From the NCBI GenBank assembly GCA_032622095.1, contig CP136068.1, positions 14,491,729 through 14,555,728 on the forward strand: a stretch of 64,000 bases of DNA, in the 5' to 3' direction. Position numbers and translations under genes: made by a program. Below are positions 35,716-47,770 of this stretch, piece after piece. Source of the DNA: Siphonodentalium dalli (lineage: Eukaryota; Mollusca; Scaphopoda; Gadilida; Siphonodentaliidae). Numbering within the stretch: the stretch's first letter is position 1; each line of letters starts with the position of its first letter. Under the pieces are notes generated by a model. That model was given only the letters and a program-made list of their open reading frames with translations, had not been told where the DNA came from and did no database searches.

Positions 35716-36640
35716 GTGATAAATCGCAAACCTTTGCGAATCGCAAACTACTTTGTAATAAATATATGCGATTTAGTGCAAAGGTTTTCGATTTATCACA
35801 AAGGTTTGCCAATAATCGCAATGGTTCGTGATTTGTCGCAGATATATTTTTATGCATCAATTGGCACTAATGGGCTTGAACCGTATAAATATAAATATAA
35901 ATCAGACATCTTCAACAGGTATGGGTAAACCACCAATCGATCTATAATAGCACGGCTGGGCTAAAATAGACCGATTGGTCTTTCACAGCCAGCATGCATG
36001 TGTGATAAGGGGAACAAACATTTGCGATAAATCACAAAAAAACTTTGCAAAGAATCACAAACACCTTTGCGATAACTCGCAAACCTTTACGATAACTCGC
36101 AAACATTTACGATAACTCGCAAACCTTTACGATAACTCGCAAACCTTTACGATAAATCTCAAACATCTTTACGATAACTCTCAGACTACGTACTGGGTGA
36201 TTATATTTTGCGATTTATCGCAAAGATTATTGAGATTTGTCGCAAAGGTTTTTTGGTGCTAATGGGCTTCTGTAAACATTATAAATCAGATATTTCCCTG
36301 AGCTGTTGCCTGCACGTGGAGTAAATTTTGTCTGAAATAATCTTCCAAATTTCTTAATAATAATTTCTGTGTAAAAATTATAAATCAGACATCTTAACAG
36401 GTCTGAGTTTACAACCTATCAATCTATAATTGCCCGGTCGGGTTAAAATAGACAGATCGGTCATTCACAGCCAGCATGCATGTGTGATGAGGGGAGCAAA
36501 TCTTTGCGAAAAATCACAAAACGACTTTGCGAAAAATCACAAACACTTTTGCGATAACTCACAAACCTTTGTGATAAATCTCAAACATCTTTACAATAAC
36601 TCTAAAACTACTTGGTGATTATATTTTATAATTTATCGCA
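35716..36640. repeat. Repeat region of 'cgataactcgcaaaccttta' units
   Basis: Blocks of 'tttacgataactcgcaaacc' and 'tttgcgatttatcgcaaa' alternate with 'aaatcagacatcttaacagg' and 'caatcgatctataatagc'. The same block order recurs at 37745-38275. The best tandem part is 36050-36190. Confidence 0.85.
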
Positions 36641-36646
36641 AACATA

Positions 36647-37744
36647 CGGTGGCTGGTTTAGGACATGGGAATGTTTTTTTTATTTCGTGGCCACGAAATA
36701 GTATTTGTGTGCCGAATATGGCCGACAATGGCATTGGTGTAACGGACGGAGATATATATGATTTATTTACATATATAAACGCTTAATATATCAAAAATGG
36801 CACCTTTGTCTGGGCCATTATGACTACGTTTCTTCGATATATCTTTGGTACCAAGTACATGTAACATGCTATTGTTGGTTATAAGATTGTATCACTCACT
36901 AATGACACTCCGTGTATGTCAATCACAAACGTTTGTCAGATACATGGCGACTCGCCCCTCCCAATTTCCGAACAGCTGTAAAGTGTCAGGAGTTGAGTTC
37001 CCAAGATAGTTTGACAAACGTTTGAGTGGGACAAGGCCTACCGTATATATATATATATATGTGTCGGTGGGAGTGGAATGGGACACCCACATATTGCCAT
37101 TTCACTGCATGTGCATGATATTGCTAGCTGATACAGCAATGAACAAGGGGTGAAACTACCAGACACATTGTCGCTACATTGTGTATTAAAGATGGGTATA
37201 TTTCATCCACATCGATCCAAAATGGCCGCCGTCCAGATGGGTTCAAATAGGGCACCCATACCATTTCTCGTCCCTTTGACCAATTTAGGTCAAACAAAGG
37301 GTGTTGTATGACCCCAAGTCAATCTAACTATTCACCGCTTTCACCTCATCCCGATCCAAAATGACCGACGTCCACGTGGGTTCAAAACAGGGCACCCATT
37401 TCATTTTTTTGCCCCTTGACCGATGGTGTTTACGCTACAACACCCTTTGTTTGACCTAAATCGGTCAAATGGTCGAGTAATATTTTAGACCCATTTAATG
37501 TTCCCTTGAACTGTGTGTCAGAAACGGGTTCTTGTGTATGACAAGTAACCGTCTATTAGATATAGCCTATACCAGATAATATAAGCCGTTATATGAAGTG
37601 TATCTGACCGAATGGGGATAAAATAGTTATTTCGTGGCCACGAATTAGTTATTTCGTGGCCACGAATTAGTTATTTCGTGGCCACAAATTAGTTATTCGT
37701 GGCCACGAAATAAAAAAAAATTCCATGTCCTAAACCAGCCACCG
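36647..37744. mobile_element. TA-flanked inverted-repeat element, 1.1 kb
   Basis: Ends CGGTGGCTGGTTTAGGACAT and its reverse complement, each bordered by TA, as for Tc1/mariner-type insertion. Next to the termini are stretches of 'ttatttcgtggccacgaa'. The interior holds inverted copies of 'ggtcaaacaaagggtgttgt' at about 37287 and 37435. No transposase. It has split the surrounding CGATAA repeat block. Confidence 0.7.
37624..37714. repeat. Palindromic minisatellite (tatttcgtggccacgaa)
   Basis: Four units of about 23 bp, each containing the self-complementary core TTCGTGGCCACGAA. A single related unit lies at the other end of the element (36680-36700). Confidence 0.9.
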
Positions 37745-38275
37745 TACAAACATGTTTGAGATTTATCACAAAGGTTTGTGATTTATTGCAGATATATTGT
37801 TATGCGTTGGCACTAATGGGCTTGAACCGTATACACATAATAAATCAGATATCTTAAACAGGCCTGGATGAACCACAAATCGATCTACATGTATAATAGC
37901 ATGATCGGGCTAAAATAGACTGATCGGTCTTTCACAGCCAACATGAATGTGGGACACAGGTAGCAAATCAATACTTAAAACAATATTAATTCTGATCTCT
38001 TTTGCAGGACACCATATAATTATTTACTAAGAATATTCAAAATTTAAACAACTTTGCGAGAAATCACAAAACAACTTTGCGAGAAATCACAAACACCTTT
38101 ACGATAACTCGCAAACCTTTGCGATAATCTCAAACATCTTTACGATAACTCTCAATTAACTACTTGGTGATTATACTTTGCGATTTATCGAAAATATGTT
38201 TGAGATTTATCACAATAGCCCAATCAGGTTAAAATAGACTGATCGTTCTTTCACAGCCAGCATGTATCTCGGATA
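37745..38275. repeat. Second block of CGATAA-type repeats
   Basis: Collinear with 36250-36640: 'aaatcagatatcttaaacagg', 'ctaaaatagactgatcgg', 'ctttcacagcca', then 'tttgcgagaaatcacaaa' and 'tttacgataactc' units. Confidence 0.8.
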
Positions 38276-38325
38276 AGGGGAGTCACTCTAAACTGTTTTA
38301 TTGTTATCTCTCAACCAATAGTTAA

Positions 38326-38502
38326 AGGTACTCAACCCGATAAAACTCCTCTCAATTACTATTTCAATGGCTTCGGGGGTCAAAAATATTTGATTCGAGT
38401 CGAGGAAGTCACCCATCAAAGCTCAGATTTGTTAGATATCGATTTTAGAAATCTATTATTTTTCATTATCGGGAATACTATCTGGCCCAGAACTCAGTAA
38501 TA
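38326..38502. mobile_element. Second TTAA-flanked MITE, cut by the assembly gap
   Basis: Begins AGGTACTCAACCCG immediately after TTAA and matches 24085-24251 nearly base for base. It stops at the run of Ns, so its right half is unknown. Confidence 0.85.
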
Positions 38503-38602
38503 NNNNNNNNNNNNNNNNNNNNNNNNNNNNNNNNNNNNNNNNNNNNNNNNNNNNNNNNNNNNNNNNNNNNNNNNNNNNNNNNNNNNNNNNNNNNNNNNNN
38601 NN
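38503..38602. other. Assembly gap (100 Ns)
   Basis: Exactly 100 Ns, the usual placeholder for a gap of unknown size. The 87-codon frame spanning it is meaningless. Confidence 0.98.
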
Positions 38603-39838
38603 AATTCGGGAGACTTTATTCAGCGGGGAGGGGTCTACAGCCCCTTTCTGTGCATCGCGCACATTATATATGATCTTGAACTGCGTGAGCTTCGCGCACA
38701 TATAGGGAGCTTGCAGCACATTTTAAACGGACCCCCTTTGGAACCTGTATTCAGCATGCAGCCTAATGATCACACGCCATGCATTGCGCGGCCCATTTGT
38801 ATGAAAACTTTATTTCAATAAAACTGTATATTTGCCCCCACCATCATCTCCCCAACCCACGTATATGCATGCACATATGGAACGCAACAATCAAGATATT
38901 TTACTTTATCTATAGGGCCTTCTAACTGAAACAGGCTCTATTCGGAACCTTTATTTAGCGGGGGAGGGGTCTGCAGCCCCTTAGTGAGATTCGCGCACAT
39001 TATATGAATTTAAACTGCGTGCGCTTCGCGCACATTGTGATCTTTTAAACATTTATTCTTTTATCAGATTTGCACTCAACCGAAAGATTAAAAGAACATT
39101 AATTAGCGTCGGCAAATGGCGAATTTACTGAGTTCACGGTACCCACTGGCGGGAGGTCAGACTGTCCATTCGCCATCTTCCGTGTATACCGGTACTCCTT
39201 CGATACCACACTCAATGCACAACTTTCGTATCAAAGACAGCATTATTTACTTATGTTCAAATCCAACTGGCAAATTAAAATAGAATCAAAATACCATATT
39301 AGAATTAGTACCCATGCCCGACGAACGTTCGAGTCTTGACTCTGCACCCCACTACATCCACCTGTTCCCAATGACGGTAGAATGTTCGAGTCTTGACTAC
39401 ACCCCACTATACATGCACTTCCGCGACAAAATCAACATTCGTTATCTAAATTCACAATGTACCTGAACTGACACATTAAGTTAGCGCTTATTTCCAACAA
39501 CGCTTTGGTTGAGCGCATGGAAGTTTCGCCTACAATAGCAAAGCAAGTGTTGGTTTGCGTTCGACGTCAATGACGTCATTTGGACAAACATCATAAGAAA
39601 TAGTGTCTACTTGAGTGCAGATACTGCATTTGGGGACCATGTTAGATCTCAGGTTTGCTCGGACCAATCGGCGTGAAATTTGGTGAGTCACCTTTTATGA
39701 CAGACTATAGGCAGTGGTACAAATTTGGGCCACATTGGACGCATGATTAGAAAGTTATAAACGCGCCAAAAGCGTGACCGAGTTATACACACACACACAG
39801 ATACACACACACACACACACACACAGACGACGGGTTTT
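38603..39838. repeat. Composite dispersed repeat (X plus family A), copy 2
   Basis: Collinear with 520-1632, including 'ggtacccactggcgggaggtcag', 'gacgtcaatgacgtcattt', the (CA)n tract and the 'cagacgacgggttttt' tail. It directly adjoins the gap on its left and a pearl-like head on its right. Confidence 0.85.
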
Positions 39839-39840
39839 TA

Positions 39841-41790
39841 GCTCACCTGAGACGAAGTCTCCGGTGGAGCTATAGTCATCACTCCTCGTCCGTCGTCCGT
39901 CTGCGTCCGTCCGTCTGTCCGTCCGTCCGTCAACTTTTTAAAAAACATCTTCTCCTCTGAAACCATCATACCGAATTGGTTCATATTTGGTGTGAATGTT
40001 CCCTATGTGACTCAAATTCAGATTTGTTAAAATGAGGTCACCAGGTTGATTAGTTGAGAAACCAGGGCCATAACTCTATTCCTCCATAGTAATTCTTAGA
40101 ATGACTTCTTCTTTTGAACCATTTGACCGATTTAGCTTACATTTGGTATGGAGAGTCCTTGTGTGACTGGGGTTCAGATTTGTTCAAATGGGGTCACTGG
40201 GTCAAATAGTGGCAGAGCCAGGGCCCAGGGACATAAATCTTTAAAATATTTTTTATTTAAATCCATGTTTTAAATCCTTGCCCCCTCAACAAATCACCCC
40301 CACCCCCCCCCCCCCCACCACCACCACTGAATGTCCCTGCCACCCCACACCAGATCCTTGCAAGGTTCACACCATTAAAAGCCTTACACTTTAGTTATAT
40401 GACATGCCAGGAGCTGACCAGCCTTAATTATCACAGTGCTCACAGCTGTGTGTCCAGTCATTATAAAGTAATTAACGTTTATCTCAATAATCGTCAACAT
40501 CCACATTTATCAGACTGGGAGAGAATGAGGTGTGTCAATGAAATTTAATCCTATGTGTTTACAGCAATCTCAAAAACAACTCTAACTGTTTGACAGTTTA
40601 CACATTTTATAATAGTATTAGTATTAACCATTTCATTACCAGAGCTATGCTGGTACAGCAAAAAGACCCTGCACCAGTGTATTCTCCTATATATAAGAGA
40701 ATACACTGGGGATCAAGGAAATATTGTTAGGCCAATTTTGTCAGACATCCAAATAAATCAGACATGTCCTATTCTCGCAGGGATGTCCCCACATATGTTT
40801 GGGGAGGGGGCAAATTTCTCAGATTTGTTCATTGAGATGTAATCCAAAACCAATTACGTATACTAAAATAAAATGAATATAAAATAATAGACCATTGATC
40901 AAGAGAAATGAGCTCCTAGTTTTAATATTTGTCCAATATTTATTATTTTATAACAAGGTACTAGTATCATGTCAGTGCATTGTCTTATATATATGTGAGT
41001 GTCCCATAGGTAGCCTCACCTAAGAGAATGCACTGGCTCTCAAGGTTAAGGAAATATTGTTAGGCAAATGTAGACAAGCATCCAAATAAATCACAGATGT
41101 CCTATTCTTGCAGGGATGTCCCCATGGGTTGAGGGGGTGGAATTCGCAGATTTGTTAAATGAGATGTAATTTGTTTTCTCAAAATTAATTATTTAGACTA
41201 AAATGAATATAAAATAGTAAACTACTTAATTTTTTAACCCCCCAGATTACATTATATAAAATATATGCCATATTATATACCATTTGAAAGAGGAAGCTCC
41301 AAAACATTGTACTATCAACTTTTCCAGTATAATAAACTGTGGACATGTTGTTTTTATTGAGTTGCCAAAGAGTTTTGTCATCTAGATGGAGTAAAAAGCT
41401 AAATTATTTTCAATGCAGGGGGAATAACTCTATATATTAAAGATGGAGTTCTTCCCCTTCCATTGAAAAGTTTGAATTCTGTTGCATTCTGGGATCCAAA
41501 GGGGGGGAAGTCATTCTATAATTTCAGTAGTTTTTGGCTCACCTGAGACGAAGTCTCCAGTGGAGCTATAGTCATCACTCCTCGTCCGTCCGTCAACAAT
41601 TCTTTAAACTTCTCCTCTGGAACCATAAGACCGTATGGGTTCATATTTGGTTTGGATATTGCCTTGGTGACTCACATTCAGATTTGTTCAAATGAGGTCA
41701 CTGGGTCAAATGTGGGCAGGGACATAACTCCAAAAAATATAAACATTGCAAGTGAAGTCTGATATTTTATAAACATTTCGTGGAGATCTG
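39841..41790. repeat. Dispersed repeats with 'gctcacctgagacgaagtc' head, two copies
   Basis: Heads at 39841 and 41537 share 'ggagctatagtcatcactcc', a GTCC-rich microsatellite, and then 'gaacca...ttcatatttgg' and 'cagatttgtt(c/a)aaatg(a/g)ggtcac'. Between them are a C-rich tract (40290-40330) and a tandem duplication. This architecture resembles pearl-like elements of bivalves. No coding content. Confidence 0.75.
40683..41175. repeat. Tandem duplication, period about 335 bp
   Basis: 'aagagaata(c)cactgg', 'aaggaaatattgttagg', 'catccaaataaatca', 'tcctattct(c/t)gcaggga' and 'gatgtccccat' occur in the same order at about 40695-40860 and 41027-41175. Confidence 0.85.
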
Positions 41791-43736
41791 CTAGAGGTCA
41801 TTAATTCCCAATTACAACATCAATCTATTACCTTGGGTGACAGATTTGTGAAAATGGTATTACAAAGTCGAATAAGGGCATTGCCAGAGACATAACTATT
41901 TCACAACATATTAATTCTTAAAATATGTATGGAAGAGCCAAGAACTAGTTGGCTTATTTAGCATGGAATGTTCTTGTTTGACTGCAATACAGATATTTTT
42001 AATGGGGTAACCTGGAAAAATAGGGGCCAAGCGAAGGACAGTTTCTTTAATATGCTTCCTTCACAAGGACCATCAGGTCTATTTTATAAAAAGGTGCTTG
42101 TGAGATTGGAAATTTCCAACAATTGGGAAAGTTTGAGATGTCAATTGTGTAATTCCAACCTAAGACTTGGGAGTCTTGAGCCTAGTCGGGAGGGGACTTG
42201 TTGGGGGGGGGGGGGGGGGGGGTGATCAGTAATGTACAGTTGGTAATTTGGCCACATATCCTGTTTAGATCTACTTCTTTTAAAGAGATTATGAAAAGTT
42301 CCAACTATTGTGGTCTCCAGAGTCCCAGTCTTATCAGTCTTTGCAGTCTGTTGAGCGACCCCACAGTCATTGGCTGTCTTGTATATATATAGATTATGTT
42401 ATTTGTTTGGAATTGGAAATAAAAGTATGTTTACACTAAGTTGCAGTGAAATAACGAAATTGTATTTCACTGTGCCTTCTAACACAGTTGCCTGGTGCAA
42501 CAGACCCTCACACCATAGGCATATATATAAGATAAGGTGGCCATCTATCCATGGACATTCTCTTTGGAGATCATAATCTAGACGATGATAGTAATGCTAG
42601 ACCCTTCGAAATAGTTCAATCATACATTTCACAATCAGAACGGTTTTCAAGACCCTGAGTTGATACGAACCTTCAAGTGTCCCGAACAAGCACCACAGCT
42701 TATCCTGTACCAATACATTCCCACCACTCATGATGCATAAATTACCCCACCCCCTCACATGAAATTATAAGGACCACCAAACGTGGCACCATCTACAAAT
42801 TTATTTACACACTTATACGTATATGCGATATAATATGGGGAGAGGAGCTTTATAATCTAAGTTGCATAACTTGTGCTCCAATCCACAGTGGTTACTCCCT
42901 CATCATTCATTACCTCCTCATCACCATTTAATTGTCAATATTGTATATATTTGGAGACACAATAAATATGTTACAAATAAACAAAATTTATCCATGGTCC
43001 CAAATTCCCACCACCTGTCGTTATCAAGGCATTTTTAACTGCATATCTTGGTCATGGGTGCTAATGGAGATTCTCTTTTGAGTTAAAATGAAATAGAAAT
43101 AGAAATGAACAGAAACTTACCTGAAATTGATCCATTGCAAGTCTGGACAATTATTACTGACACAAACTTGACTGCATTTACTCTCTGGTCCCCTCAGAAA
43201 ATTTGTTCAGCGGTGTGCCCAGTAAATGTCGAACCAGACATTTTTTCCAGAATTATGATGCCTGTAATGTTTGATGCAATCAATTGACCGAGTTGGTTGA
43301 TATGCCAAAATTAACCATAGTCCTTTGGGACAAAACTAGTTTCATTAAAAATATTTAATATATTTTAGGTGCAGCTTGACAACGCCAGGTGGTGGTAATT
43401 TGGGTAATCTGATAGATAATTACCTTGTCTTATATACATGTATATGGCCTTGGATGGTTGTGTCTATTGTGCCAGGCACATGTGGCTTCTAAAAGATACA
43501 TATGATGATCTTCGTTTTGGTATAATTCATAGACAACCTTATAATTAATATTTACATTTGTGTGTAATTCAAATATTGTGTTCTCTGATATGACATTATC
43601 GATGTGGTTGGAATTTTCGATAATAGTTGAATGCGTCTTTCTTCCAGTGGAGATAGTGTTTGGGGGGGTACTAGCTTATCGTTTTTATTCACTGAATTAT
43701 GTCCATAATATGTCTTTAATATCTCCTCATCTGCAG
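41791..43736. other. No recognisable gene; G-run near 42205
   Basis: Frames at 41968-42225, 42198-42392 and 43105-43287 show no family features. The first runs into a poly-G tract (42202-42222). I found no exon that joins convincingly to the transmembrane exon downstream, although extracellular exons of that gene could lie here. Confidence 0.45.
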
Positions 43737-43838
43737 GTTCCGGTGCTATGATAGCTGGGATTGTTATTGCGTGCATAGTTGGCATTGCTATCATTGCTAT
43801 CATCATCGTATGGAAAATCAAGGCCAGGAAACAACATG
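43737..43838 (+). CDS. Transmembrane-segment exon of an unidentified membrane protein
   Basis: The acceptor is 'cctcatctgcag' and the donor gtaagt. Reading in phase 1 gives (x)SGAMIAGIVIACIVGIAII then AIIIVWKIKARKQH(G): about 24 hydrophobic residues followed at once by a basic stop-transfer run. This is typical of a single-pass type I receptor or adhesion protein. Entry and exit phases are both 1, so the exon is a symmetric module. Two decayed copies follow. The rest of the protein is not recognised, so its identity is open. Confidence 0.6.
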
Positions 43839-43975
43839 GTAAGTGTGAGTTTAACTGATTACAAGATTAATTGACACATGCGCTACACTTACTTTATACA
43901 CCCATCAGTAAGCCCGGGGGGGGGGGGGGGCATGAATTTTTTTACCCAAAAACTGGGACTGGGCTTACCTTCAAG

Positions 43976-44058
43976 GATAGCTGGGATTGTTTCAGCCATA
44001 GTTGGTAGTGCTCTCATCATTGCATACATATGCCATAGGAACAAAGGCAAAAGAACTG
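43976..44058 (+). pseudogene. Duplicate transmembrane exon, second copy
   Basis: IAGIVSAIVGSALIIAYICH then RNKGKRT, with donor gtatgt. The nearest acceptor (ttcaag) would make the exon enter in phase 2, not phase 1, so it cannot simply replace copy one. The sequence after the donor ('gtgagtttaactga', 'cgctacac') repeats that after copy one. Could be an alternative exon with a changed junction, or a decayed copy. Confidence 0.5.
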
Positions 44059-44137
44059 GTATGTGTGAGTTTAACTGAGTGCAATATTAATTGACATGCG
44101 CTACACGAACATTTACATGCTTACACCCATGTTCGTT

Positions 44138-44214
44138 GCTGTAATAGCTGGGATTGTTTCAGGCATAGTTGTCATTTCTAGCATTGTATGCATATGGAAA
44201 ATCAAGGCTACATC
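44138..44214 (+). pseudogene. Duplicate transmembrane exon, third copy, acceptor lost
   Basis: VAVIAGIVSGIVVISSIVC then IWKIKAT. Where copy one has 'ctgcag|gttcc', this copy has 'acccatgttcg', so the AG is gone. The tail is shortened before gtaagt, shifting exit phase. Clearly related but unlikely to be used. Confidence 0.6.
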
Positions 44215-44547
44215 GTAAGTGTGAGTTTAACTGAGTACAAGATTAATTGACACATGCGCTACACTTACTGTATACACCCATCAGTAAGCCCGGGGGGGGG
44301 GCGGGCATGAATTGTTTTACCCAAACACTGGGACTGTGCTTACCTTCAAGGACCCCCGATTGCAAAATCTCAGTTTGCATTCATAGTGGTCACTTACTTA
44401 AATAACCCATCGTGAACCCCATTGAATAATTTACATTCAGACAACATGCACATGAATAACGTTCTTTGCTACATTGTAATTTGATACAATGTCAAAGATA
44501 AAATAGACTCATTTTCATTTTTGTATAGCCATTTGCTGAGCTATTTT

Positions 44548-45625
44548 TAGCTCAACTTTACTTTGTAAAGTTTGAGCTATTGCCATGGCTTTGTTGTCCG
44601 TCATCCGTGTGTGCATGATGCGTCAACAATACAGGCTACAGGTCGTACCTTTGATTGGATCATTATGAAATTTGTCATTGCTGTTGACATCAACATTTAG
44701 ACCGGAATGATTCATTTTGGGGTCATTCGGAAAAAAACATGGCCGCCAGCGGCCATCTTTTATTTCAAAATTCAATCCATTAGCACGGGCTACAGGCCGT
44801 ACTGTTCATCATGAAATTTGTCATGGATGTTAATATTGACATGTAGATGGGAACGAGTAATTTTGGGGTCATTCGGCCAAAAAACATGGCCGTCAGCAGC
44901 CATCTTGGATTTTACTCTTTGGATGACTAAATCTTTTAGCACGGGCTACAGGTCGTACCTTTGGTCGGATCATCATAAAATTTGTCATGGATGTTAACAC
45001 AGACATGAAGATAGGAACGAGTTATTTTGGGGTCATTCGGCCAAAAAACATGGCCGCCATCAGCCATCCTGGCTTTTACTCTTTGTATGACTAAATCCAT
45101 TAGCACAGGCTACAGGTCGTACCTTTAGTCTGATCATCATAAAATTTGTCATGCATGTTACCAATGACATGTAGATGGGAACGAATCATTTTTGGGTCAT
45201 TCGGGCAAAAAACATGGCCACCAGCAGCCATCCTGGATTTTACTCTTCGTATGACTAAATCCTTTAGCATGGGCTAAATTTGTCATGGCTGTTGAAATTG
45301 GAATGTAGATGGGAACGAGTCATTTTGGGGTCATTCGGATAAAAAACATGGACGCCAGTGGCCATCTTTGATTTCAAAATTCAATCCATTAGCACGGGCC
45401 ACAGGTCGTACTGTTTATTTGATCATCATGAAATTTGTCATGGATGTTAATATTGACATGTAGATGGGAACGAGTCATTTTGGGGTCATTCGGCTAAACC
45501 AGCAGCCATCTTGGATTTTACTCTTTGTGTGACTAAATCCTTTACTGCTCATTTTTACACTCCTTTTTAATCTCTCTATTCATTGCTCATCACAAAAAAA
45601 TGACCTTCTTTACAAAGTTGAGCTA
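44548..45625. mobile_element. Pearl-like element with six tandem units, TAGCTCAACTTT ends
   Basis: Begins TAGCTCAACTTTACTTTG with a short internal hairpin and ends in the inverted form AAAGTTGAGCTA. After a GTCC/GTGT head come about six units of 150-170 bp, each with 'aaatttgtcatg', 'gatgggaacgagtcatt', 'ttggggtcattcgg' and 'aaaacatggccgccag'. A single related unit occurs at 53049-53145 and 54834-54930. No coding content. Confidence 0.8.
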
Positions 45626-46191
45626 CAGTGTGATTGACACTTTCATTTAATTTGTGAAGGCCCAAAATAACAAAAATATTATTCAACCACGTTTACAATA
45701 ATCTTGCAGACATAAGCACTCAAAACTGATTCATCTTAAAGTTCTGACATTATGTTCTTTTATGGTGATTTTTCCTCCAAAAAATAGTTCTGCAAATGGC
45801 TACCAAATAACTACATTTTTAAGGATTGTTACTTTTTCCTTCAAATCGATAATTTGAAAATTCACAAATGAGACGCCCTATTAAACATGTCATAAATTCC
45901 TTGTTGTAGTACTGTGAATTTCAAGGGAGGCCCAACACGGGCGCATAGTCAATGTAATTTAATACCAAATATTATTGGACATTGACTTGCACGGCACACA
46001 ATTCAGGCTCCGCCCAATGCTTTACCTTTCAATAGCAATTTATAATGCAGTAACATCACACACCCATGTCATCGATGGCAATAATTGATTCTTCTAATCT
46101 GTATGGATTATGGCACTTTGATTGTTGGCAGTAGGTTGTTGACTACTTATAAGACAGATTAAGATAAAACACATTAGATTCTCTGGCTTAT
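45626..46191. other. No recognised feature
   Basis: AT-rich sequence between two pearl-like elements; nothing supported. Confidence 0.5.
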
Positions 46192-46905
46192 TGTCCCCCG
46201 AAAAAATTATTTTTGGGGGACTATAGAAACGGGGTCCGTCAGTCCGTTCGTCCGTCCGTCCGTCCGTTCGTCTGTCTGTCCGTCACACTTTTGAGTACCT
46301 TCATGGTGTAATCATCTCCTCCTACAGATTTCATCCCAGAGATTTGAAACTTCAGAATATTGTTGCCCATATATTGAAGATGTGCAACATGTATATAGAT
46401 GACGGAAAAATTATGTTTTGACAGAGTTATTAACCCTTTTCGACTTAGAAAATATCAACATTTTTTATAATTTTCAGTATGAGGGTACCTTCATGGTGTA
46501 ATCAACTCCTCCCACAGTTTTCATCCTAGAGATTTGAAACTTCAGAATATTGTTGCCCATATATTTAAGATGTGCAACATGTATATAGATGACGGAAAAA
46601 TTATTTTTTGACAGAGTTATTAACCCTTTTCGACTTAGAAAATTTCAACATTTTTTATAATTTTCTGTATGAGGGTACCTTCATGGTGTAATCAACTCCT
46701 CCTACAGTTTTGATTGTAGATATTTGAAACTTCAGAGTATTGTTATCCACATATTGGAGATGTGCAACATGTATATAGAGGACGGAAAAATTATTTTTTT
46801 TACGGAGTTATTAACCATTTTCGACTTAGAAAATTTCAACATTTCAAAATTTCAAAAAATTTTCTTTAACAAAGTGGCATCGACATGCCACTTTTTCGGG
46901 GGACA
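46192..46905. mobile_element. Pearl-like element with three 190-bp units, TGTCCCCCGAAAA ends
   Basis: Terminal inverted repeat TGTCCCCCGAAAA at both ends. The left end forms a hairpin with 'tttttgggggac'. It is followed by GTCCGTCC and GTCTGTC tracts and three 190-bp units starting at 46296, 46486 and 46676 ('taccttcatggtgtaatca', 'gatttgaaacttcaga', 'ggaaaaattat'). No coding content. Confidence 0.85.
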
Positions 46906-47770
46906 CTGGTCAGCTGACCTTTTATTTCCCTTAAAAGTGCTGAATCAAACCTCATTTATCGTGTCATCTTTGGTATTTTTCAACATAATTTTGAATGGAA
47001 ACTTCACCACGGCCAAATGACAAGTGCATTGTGGATGTTGGTTGGTGGAACCGCGCTGTAGTTGATGTTTGGCTGCATTGGCAATGCTAACTGCACCGTA
47101 GTTAAGTGGACACTTGTTGTGGCAACAGGGGTATTGTAGGGATCAAAACTGGAAAAAAAAAATTACAGGCAACAAAACGATGGTACTTATCATTTCAAAA
47201 TGGTGTCTGTCAGATATTCAAAGTCATGTTGTGGACAAGACATTTTACTAATATCATTATGTTAGCACATATTGACAACTCATGCCATGTATATAAATAG
47301 TACATAGTCTTATTATAATAGAAGAAATCTGTAATAAAAATGATTTTCTCAATTGGTGCTCCTTCCCAACACCATACCTGATATGATAGTGCTACTTTGG
47401 TGAACAAAAAGGCGAAATTCCAGCAACATTCTAAACTTATTACTAACATCTTCCGTGGCTTTAACCTGTTCAAACCATCCCGTGCTGTATGTTGTACATT
47501 GATGTTTTGCACAATTCTTGCCTATTTCGTTATACTATCTCGTAATAATCTCCACATTTTTTTATACAAAGCCCCAAAGAAGCATTAAGGCATTATGATT
47601 TCTAATTGAGCCCTCAATGAGATCCTGAATTCGGGGCTATATTGCAGAGTGATAACACCCACTATATTGTTAACTGTGGGAAGGATGCAACACCTCAGCT
47701 GCATGTATAATTTTTTTTATATACGTCCTGTTATTTAAGCTTATGTGATAATGTGCCATTTCAAAAAGTG
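46906..47770. other. No recognised feature
   Basis: Frames at 47106-47300, 47210-47512 (minus) and 47397-47588 have no recognisable motifs. Nothing else seen. Confidence 0.45.

Noticed and set aside
38456-38719. 87-codon minus-strand frame across the N run
   Set aside because: It only exists because Ns do not create stops; the gap size is unknown.
38603-43736. M13 C-terminal exons after the gap
   Set aside because: I looked for WC, HSP and CxxW coding in a suitable phase and found none that I could support.
43878-44078. 66-codon frame as a complete small membrane protein
   Set aside because: Its N-terminal half reads through a poly-G intron repeat; only the transmembrane part is related to the duplicated exon.
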